Shown: in pieces, positions 35,569 through 39,759 of the stretch | How the letters are laid out: each line of letters begins with the position of its first letter | How positions within the stretch are numbered: position 1 is the first letter of the stretch | Origin: Lachnospiraceae bacterium | GTDB lineage: Bacteria > Bacillota > Clostridia > Lachnospirales > Lachnospiraceae | DNA length: 39,759 nucleotides | Assembly (NCBI GenBank): GCA_016291405.1 | Contig: JAEEXG010000019.1 | Coordinates: forward strand, 1-39,759 | Direction of reading: 5' to 3' | Notes under the pieces: generated by a model | Databases searched by the model: none | Told to the model about the DNA's origin: nothing | The model's input: the letters and a program-made list of their open reading frames with translations, nothing else | Position numbers and translations under genes: made by a program

Positions 35569-36201
35569 ATGAAAGAAAAGACAAAAGAAATTCTTTTAAG
35601 AATGGAAAAAGAATACGGTCGCGATTTAACCTGCTATCTTAACCATGATGACGGATGGCAGTTACTCATTGCCACCATTATGAGCGCTCAGTGCACGGAT
35701 GCAAGAGTTAATGAAGTTACAAAGGTGCTTTTTAAAAAGTATCCATCAATTGAGGCTCTTGCGGCAGCAGACTTAAAAGAGCTTGAAAAAGACATTCATT
35801 CGGTAGGCTTTTATCATAACAAGGCAAAAAACATAATAGGATGCTGTGCGGCTTTAATGACAAGATTTAACGGGGAGCTTCCACACACCATAGAAGATTT
35901 AACTAGCTTACCGGGAGTGGGAAGAAAGACCGCAAACGTGGTAAGAGGAAATATCTTTAAAGAGCCTTCCGTTGTGGTTGATACCCACGTTTTAAGGATT
36001 TCAAATAAGCTTGGCCTTGTAAAGACCGATGACCCCGTAAAGGCTGAGTTTGCTTTGATGAAAGAAGTAGACAAGAAATACTGGCTTTATATTAATCATT
36101 GGTTTATAGCACTTGGAAGGACCATCTGCAAGGCTCCTACACCTAAGTGTGAAGAATGTTATTTAAAGGACATTTGCCCTACATATAAAAGGAAAAAATG
36201 A
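35569..36201 (+). CDS. nth: Endonuclease III (DNA glycosylase/AP lyase)
   Basis: A 210-residue base-excision-repair enzyme that removes oxidised pyrimidines and cuts AP sites. The helix-hairpin-helix LPGVGRKTANV holds the catalytic Lys at 120, and D138 lies in VVDTHVLR; both match the E. coli numbering. The C-terminal iron-sulfur cluster loop is complete, with the C-x6-C-x2-C-x5-C spacing in CKAPTPKCEECYLKDIC. There is no clear Shine-Dalgarno and only two bases separate it from the HAD stop, so translation probably depends on the upstream gene. The exonuclease gene overlaps its stop by four bases. Confidence 0.96.
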   Translation: MKEKTKEILLRMEKEYGRDLTCYLNHDDGWQLLIATIMSAQCTDARVNEVTKVLFKKYPSIEALAAADLKELEKDIHSVGFYHNKAKNIIGCCAALMTRFNGELPHTIEDLTSLPGVGRKTANVVRGNIFKEPSVVVDTHVLRISNKLGLVKTDDPVKAEFALMKEVDKKYWLYINHWFIALGRTICKAPTPKCEECYLKDICPTYKRKK

Positions 36202-36917
36202 ATTCATACATTTCAATTGATTTAGAGACCACAGGTCTTAATCCAAAACTAGATAAGATAATTGAGATAGGCGCAGTGAAAGTAATCGACGGAGAAGCGG
36301 TCGATACTTTTTGCGCCTTTTTAAATCCGGGAAGAAAGTTAGATGATAGGATCATTGAACTTACAGGAATCACGCAAGGGCAAGTAGACTCAGCCAAAGA
36401 AGCCAAAGACATAATCCCTTCACTTGTTGAATTTGTGGGGGATTTACCTCTTCTTGGCCATAGAATCATGTTTGATTATTCTTTCTTAAAGCATGCAACA
36501 GTAAACTTAAACATTCCATTTGAGAAAACCGGAGTGGACACATTAAAGATTTCAAGAGCATGCTTTCCGGAGCTTCCAAGCAAGAAGCTTACAGCCATGT
36601 GCGAGCATTATGAAATAGTGTATGATGCACACAGAGCATATAACGACGCAGAAGCTACATCAAAGCTTTACCAGTATCTTAAACATGATTTTGAAGGTAA
36701 ATATCCTGAGCTCTTTACACCTGAAGCTTTGATATATAAAGCAAAAAAGGAAAGCCCCATAAGGCCTTTGCAAATAAAGAAAATCGAAACTCTTCTTGAA
36801 GGCTACAAAATAGAGTGCCCTTATGACTTAACTAAAATGAGTAGGAATGAAGCTTCAAGATATATAGATATTCTGTTGGCTAAGTGTGGGAATGGGAAAA
36901 ATAGAGATATAACTTAA
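36198..36917 (+). CDS. DnaQ-type 3'-5' exonuclease (DEDDh)
   Basis: A 239-residue protein. Residues 1-165 are an RNase T/DnaQ-like exonuclease: Exo I IDLETTGLNP with Asp and Glu, Exo II GHRIMFDYSFL with Asp, and Exo III HRAYNDAEAT with His and Asp. The last 70 residues form a small helical C-terminal extension (IRPLQIKKIETLLEG to YIDILLAKCG) of unclear role, similar in style to a SAP-like nucleic-acid-binding motif. It overlaps nth by ATGA with AAAAGG before it, so the two are coupled. This fits a repair or proofreading accessory role. It is not a polymerase subunit by itself. Confidence 0.88.
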   Translation: MNSYISIDLETTGLNPKLDKIIEIGAVKVIDGEAVDTFCAFLNPGRKLDDRIIELTGITQGQVDSAKEAKDIIPSLVEFVGDLPLLGHRIMFDYSFLKHATVNLNIPFEKTGVDTLKISRACFPELPSKKLTAMCEHYEIVYDAHRAYNDAEATSKLYQYLKHDFEGKYPELFTPEALIYKAKKESPIRPLQIKKIETLLEGYKIECPYDLTKMSRNEASRYIDILLAKCGNGKNRDIT

Positions 36918-36935
36918 AACATTTTGTAAAAGATA

Positions 36936-36964
36936 TTGACAGTTTCCAAAACATGGGATATATT
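36936..36964 (+). promoter_or_regulatory. Strong promoter of the accessory cassette
   Basis: Consensus TTGACA (36936-36941), a 17-base spacer and TATATT (36959-36964) lie 19 bases after the exonuclease stop. The leader (about 36971-37034) can pair TACACT (36972-36977) with AGTGTA (37013-37018) around a smaller CTCA/TGAG stem. Confidence 0.78.
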
Positions 36965-37034
36965 TCACACATACACTCAACTTTGAGCTTTCGGTTCATG
37001 TAAGTGTAAATATTATATTGCGTGGGGTGAGCTT

Positions 37035-37190
37035 ATGGCTAATGAACGCAGTGGGTTTTGTGGCATTTTTGCATGTAATTGCAAACTTGTCATTTTTTCG
37101 TACTTTTCTTTTTTATTTCTTAGCACATTTCTGTGCTTTTTTCCAAGGTTTTATTTGTCAAATAAGGATGTGTACCGAACAATATATTAA
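37035..37190 (+). CDS. Probable 51-residue hydrophobic peptide
   Basis: This short open frame runs from an ATG at 37035 to TAA at 37190. GGGG (37024-37027) lies seven bases before the ATG, and a strong promoter lies 70 bases further up. The peptide has a Cys-rich N-terminal part (GFCGIFACNCK), then an almost purely hydrophobic Phe-rich stretch of about 20 residues (LVIFSYFSFLFLSTFLCFF) fit for one membrane helix. A charged polar tail (SNKDVYRTIY) ends it. The next gene begins nine bases after its stop. I do not recognise the peptide. A small membrane protein, a toxin-like peptide or a leader peptide are all possible. It could also be chance, since T-rich DNA yields hydrophobic frames. Confidence 0.5.
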   Translation: MANERSGFCGIFACNCKLVIFSYFSFLFLSTFLCFFPRFYLSNKDVYRTIY

Positions 37191-37199
37191 GGGATAATT

Positions 37200-37499
37200 A
37201 TGAAAGAAGAATATAAGTATATTATTAGCGATGCTGCAATGGAAATAAGTATAGATAGTTATTGGAGAAATAAGATTTTCAAATTGAAAGAGCATGAAAA
37301 GTTAAAAATTGAATATGATGATGATAAGATCCCGTCATATGTAAAAAAATATATCTTAAATAACAAGTTGTCATTTTATGTCGAAATCGTAAGCGAGTGC
37401 GAGGAGGATTATGACGAGGGTTTGGTTATTTTTAAATTTACCGCGGCTGAATATAGCGATATTTATGCTTTTTCAGGGAATAATCCAGACATTGTTTAA
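37200..37499 (+). CDS. Unknown small acidic protein
   Basis: A 99-residue soluble protein with no signal peptide or membrane helix. I do not recognise it. It is rich in Asp, Glu, Lys, Tyr and Ile (for example KIEYDDDKIPS and SECEEDYDEG), with predicted alternating helices and strands. AAGGGA (37189-37194) lies five bases before the ATG. A sampled 60-base line here (37201-37260) has 16 G/C, against 27 in a galK line (33001-33060). This and the run of similar genes suggest transferred DNA. It follows the hydrophobic peptide gene by nine bases, and the next gene starts 21 bases on. Confidence 0.72.
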   Translation: MKEEYKYIISDAAMEISIDSYWRNKIFKLKEHEKLKIEYDDDKIPSYVKKYILNNKLSFYVEIVSECEEDYDEGLVIFKFTAAEYSDIYAFSGNNPDIV

Positions 37500-37520
37500 A
37501 TCGTAAAATAGGGGTACGTA

Positions 37521-37886
37521 ATGCAAGTTGAAGAAATTAGATGGTTAGACAAGGATGTCAAAGAAGCGTTTTTAAAAATATCAAGTGGAGCAGATAGCTT
37601 ATGGTGCTTTTCTTGCCCTTGTTCTTGTAATGTCGGAGACATAATAACCGAGCCATTGGAGTGCCTGGATGCTGAGAACATTATTATGTGTGACAACCAT
37701 GTATTTTTCGCCAGAAGAATTGATGACAAATTTAAGTACGTAATCAATGGAAGAGTGGTGAATAGACAGAATGGGCTGGTAGAAGTTAACGGATTTCTTT
37801 TACATCTTGACGAAGATAGAATTCCAAAAGATATTACAGATGGGATGTTTATCCAGTTTATTGTATCAAGAATTGACATTTGGTAG
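37521..37886 (+). CDS. Unknown protein with a CPCSC cysteine cluster
   Basis: A 121-residue soluble protein that I cannot place in a family. A cluster of four Cys (WCFSCPCSCN, about residues 28-37) could bind metal or form disulfides. The rest is beta-rich, ending in a pattern of the form GFLLHLDEDRIPKDI then GMFIQFIVSRIDIW that suggests a small barrel or OB-like fold. GGGG lies six bases before the ATG. It belongs to the co-oriented A/T-rich cassette, with 21 bases before it and 54 after. Confidence 0.78.
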   Translation: MQVEEIRWLDKDVKEAFLKISSGADSLWCFSCPCSCNVGDIITEPLECLDAENIIMCDNHVFFARRIDDKFKYVINGRVVNRQNGLVEVNGFLLHLDEDRIPKDITDGMFIQFIVSRIDIW

Positions 37887-37940
37887 CGTGGAGTGAGGTT
37901 CGAATAGAAGAATTATTAAGTCTTTGGTGAGGATAATGGC

Positions 37941-38522
37941 ATGTATATTAGTTGGAAAATTAATGATGATATTAACAGTATTTCATTACATGAGTTTGAA
38001 AACGATTTTGAAGTATTCTATGGATTTATAATGCTGAAATTGGGAGATTATGAATTAGGATATGTTGATAAAAGATATCCGGGTGACGAGGGCGACGATG
38101 ATATATCGTACTATATTAACAGTCTTATTGAATGCGGAATAGTTATATTGCTAGGGCAGGATTATAGAATTCGACTTCTCACTAGTAATCTTTTGCAAAT
38201 AGTAGTTCATAGATATATGGAATTTGATTCTAATAATATGGACCGCATAAATCACGTTAATATTAGAGTAGTTAATACAGAAACAGAAAAAATACTGTGT
38301 TCTTTTGACGTACCCATAAATGAGCTTATTGATGAGGTAATAAATAATTACAGTAAATTTATTAATTATATTAAATCAAAGAATGCGGTATTGCTTAATT
38401 CTTGGGCGGTGAGAGAAACGACCAAATACTATGATATTTTTACACAATCGCTAGATTTTGCTCGAGAAATCGCGAATCGATTTCAAACGAAAATAGAGTG
38501 TTTGGGTGGTGATGGCAAATGA
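37941..38522 (+). CDS. Unknown acidic protein, first of a coupled pair
   Basis: A 193-residue soluble protein with no recognised domain. The N-terminal 100 residues look alpha/beta (YISWKINDD, DYELGYVDKRYPGDEGDDD). The C-terminal half is helical (VPINELIDEVINNYSKFINYI). It is strongly acidic and uses many ATA, TTA and AGT codons, unlike the core genes. GGTGAGG lies eight bases before the ATG. It overlaps the next gene by ATGA, so the two are translationally coupled and may act together. The size and lack of motifs resemble immunity proteins of polymorphic toxin systems, but no homolog can be claimed. Confidence 0.78.
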   Translation: MYISWKINDDINSISLHEFENDFEVFYGFIMLKLGDYELGYVDKRYPGDEGDDDISYYINSLIECGIVILLGQDYRIRLLTSNLLQIVVHRYMEFDSNNMDRINHVNIRVVNTETEKILCSFDVPINELIDEVINNYSKFINYIKSKNAVLLNSWAVRETTKYYDIFTQSLDFAREIANRFQTKIECLGGDGK

Positions 38523-39010
38523 TTAAGAAATATAAGAGCATAGTAGATAATAGCATAAAGAATAGCATCAAGGATTCAGATTGGGTACAAGACATAGTCC
38601 ATTATGGATTGTTTAAGAATCAATTAGATGGGACTCTTGCAGCGGCTGCCTTGTTTTGCCCGGAAATAATATGCATTAATGAATATGTTTTTATTAGTAT
38701 GTTTTTGGAAGAATATGGCGATGAAAAGAAATTGCTTGAGAGGGTTGCGCAACTAGAGGAACAATTCAGTTACTGTAAGAAGGACATCGAAATGGCTGTT
38801 AACTCTTGGTCATTGGGAGATTTCTTTCTTGGAGATAATTGTTCATTGCCCTGTAACGATGAAACAATGAAACAATTCGGAGATGTTTTATGTTATTTTT
38901 GGCAAATGAGGGTTAATCAGTTGTTCCCACAAAAGTCTATAGTTGTTGAACTCGGACATGAACTTATGGGTGAACTTGGACTATGCATCACAATGTACGA
39001 AAAAGAATGA
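38519..39010 (+). CDS. Unknown small protein, second of a coupled pair
   Basis: A 163-residue protein, probably soluble and largely helical, with no family that I recognise. Visible features are SDWVQDIVHYGLF, an Ala-rich DGTLAAAALFCPEIICINEYVFISMFLEEYG segment (named here by its ends DGTLAAAALF and FISMFLEEYG), and a Trp-rich AVNSWSLGDFFLG stretch. It overlaps the preceding gene by four bases with GGTGATGG upstream. The following open frame overlaps its end in another phase, so the join at 39000-39010 deserves care. Confidence 0.75.
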   Translation: MIKKYKSIVDNSIKNSIKDSDWVQDIVHYGLFKNQLDGTLAAAALFCPEIICINEYVFISMFLEEYGDEKKLLERVAQLEEQFSYCKKDIEMAVNSWSLGDFFLGDNCSLPCNDETMKQFGDVLCYFWQMRVNQLFPQKSIVVELGHELMGELGLCITMYEKE

Positions 39011-39089
39011 TTGGACAGATTATCCCTATGAAGTGAAAAATAGTGTGGGTTTTAAAGAACATAGGGTAATTAGTATATGGAGTTTAATT

Positions 39090-39632
39090 ATGAGACATTA
39101 TTTTGGAAATAAAGACACTTTTGCGCTTGAATATGAGAATGCGGGGGGTGGAGAGCATTTTTTTGAAATATGGGTTGATAAGAAAGCAATTTGTTGTTTC
39201 TATAAAAATGGAAGTCTCCAGAGATTTAAGTGGAATTTGAATTCAATTGTGGAATGGTTCGAAGCCAATATGAGTATTATTATGACAGAAGAGGAATTCC
39301 CATTGCCGGTCGAAGCAAATTCGTCTATCGAGTTTTATAATAAGAGTTCGGAGTACGATTCTGATGAGATGGAGGAATTCAATAGATGGTTCGATATTAG
39401 ACAAGAATGGTGCTTTCATCATTCTTGGTTTATTAATCGCGATGGAGCTTTTTTGGCAGATGTATATTTTAGAACGGTCAAAGATAAAATTGAAATTGAA
39501 TGGGATAATGTGAACGAGTATGAAGGTATTATTTTTCAAAATCCAAAGGGAATATTTTATGTAGATAAGCAAGCTTTTTGCGATACCATAAATTGCTTTA
39601 TAAGTTCTTATAGAGGAGAGTGTATTAACTAG
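39090..39632 (+). CDS. Unknown protein, last gene of the cassette (start uncertain)
   Basis: With the ATG at 39090 this is 180 residues; GGAG (39079-39082) lies seven bases before it. However, the frame is open back to 38943, and the stretch coded by 39006-39089 (DWTDYPYEVK...HRVISIWSLI) looks like real protein. The gene may therefore have lost its original start or a base in the AAAAAG run near 39000. Conserved-looking parts are LEYENAGGGEHFFEIWV, EEFPLPVEANSSIEF, YDSDEMEEFNRWF and FHHSWF...ADVYFRTV...IEIEWDNV. The pattern reminds me of uncharacterised cytosolic proteins found beside defence or immunity genes, but I cannot name a family. It is the last + strand gene. Confidence 0.68.
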   Translation: MRHYFGNKDTFALEYENAGGGEHFFEIWVDKKAICCFYKNGSLQRFKWNLNSIVEWFEANMSIIMTEEEFPLPVEANSSIEFYNKSSEYDSDEMEEFNRWFDIRQEWCFHHSWFINRDGAFLADVYFRTVKDKIEIEWDNVNEYEGIIFQNPKGIFYVDKQAFCDTINCFISSYRGECIN

Positions 39633-39712
39633 ATTCCTGACATGGACTGCGGTGGAAAGTTGATACTACATGAAAAGAGATAGTAAGGTAAACACTTGGA
39701 GAAAATCATAAA

Positions 39713-39740
39713 AAAGGAGATGGATTAATCCATCTCCTTT
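39713..39740 (-). terminator. Terminator hairpin, best on the minus strand
   Basis: A perfect 14+14-bp palindrome (39713-39726 with 39727-39740). On the minus strand it is followed by six T; on the plus strand the tail is TTTCGAACTTTT, weaker. It could serve both the cassette and a convergent gene right of the window. Confidence 0.65.
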
Positions 39741-39759
39741 CGAACTTTTAAGATTAGTC

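Noticed and set aside
37496-37879. A 127-codon minus-strand open frame in the accessory cassette
   Set aside because: It mirrors the Cys-cluster gene, whose frame has a good ribosome site and acidic protein-like composition.
39007-39036. ATG at 39007 overlapping the previous stop as ATGA
   Set aside because: It looks like a coupled start but its frame ends after nine codons, so it cannot start the last gene.
39642-39683. A short in-frame continuation (IPDMDCGGKLILHEKR) after the stop of the last gene
   Set aside because: It could suggest read-through or a recent stop, but 13-16 residues are within chance and no second signal supports it.
1-39759. CRISPR arrays, insertion sequences, prophage or integrase genes
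   Set aside because: No regularly spaced repeats, transposase or integrase motifs, or terminal inverted repeats with target duplications were seen.

Overview
The window reads as a chromosomal segment of a non-spore-forming member of the Lachnospiraceae (Clostridia), perhaps Butyrivibrio- or Pseudobutyrivibrio-like. The order HU - S4 RNA-binding protein - DivIC - tilS - hpt - ftsH is the conserved Firmicutes block. The short proline--tRNA ligase with a C-terminal zinc domain, the Firmicutes-type galT and the A/T-rich, AAG/GAA-rich codon use fit that family. The genus is an inference. All 37 supported protein genes and the single tRNA lie on the + strand.

Layout. (1) 1-3250: a xylulokinase-type FGGY kinase with an L-fucose/L-arabinose isomerase-family enzyme. 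(2) 3250-4440: a six-helix membrane-anchored XRE regulator behind a repeat-rich control region. (3) 4440-9390: an operon of D-2-hydroxyacid dehydrogenase, mtnN, tldD, tldE and luxS, which contains the complete SAH-to-AI-2 route. (4) 9420-12010: a histidine kinase/OmpR-type regulator pair and an RluA-type pseudouridine synthase. (5) 12000-19290: an O-antigen-ligase-like membrane protein, proS, ackA, cca and a PEGA-domain lipoprotein. (6) 19290-24420: HU, RqcP, DivIC, tilS, hpt and ftsH. The sporulation genes that interrupt this block in Bacillus (yabP, yabQ, spoIIE) are absent.

(7) 24430-28610: a GH13 cyclomaltodextrinase/neopullulanase and an ABC-F ATPase. (8) 28640-34710: tRNA-Gly(UCC), a soluble hybrid histidine kinase with no sensor domain, an AraC-type regulator, then galK and galT. 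A 9-bp direct repeat sits between the AraC gene and galK. (9) 34730-36917: a HAD phosphatase, nth and a DnaQ-type exonuclease, tightly packed. (10) 36930-39740: a visibly more A/T-rich accessory cassette. It has its own strong sigma-A-type promoter, a probable 51-residue hydrophobic peptide and five small, mostly acidic proteins that I do not recognise.

The best candidate for something undescribed is region 10. It has the architecture of an orphan immunity or defence-type array, but no function can be proven from sequence alone. Other points worth attention are the sensorless hybrid kinase coupled to an AraC regulator, the tldD/tldE pair inside an AI-2 operon, and tilS starting without a Shine-Dalgarno directly behind a terminator hairpin.
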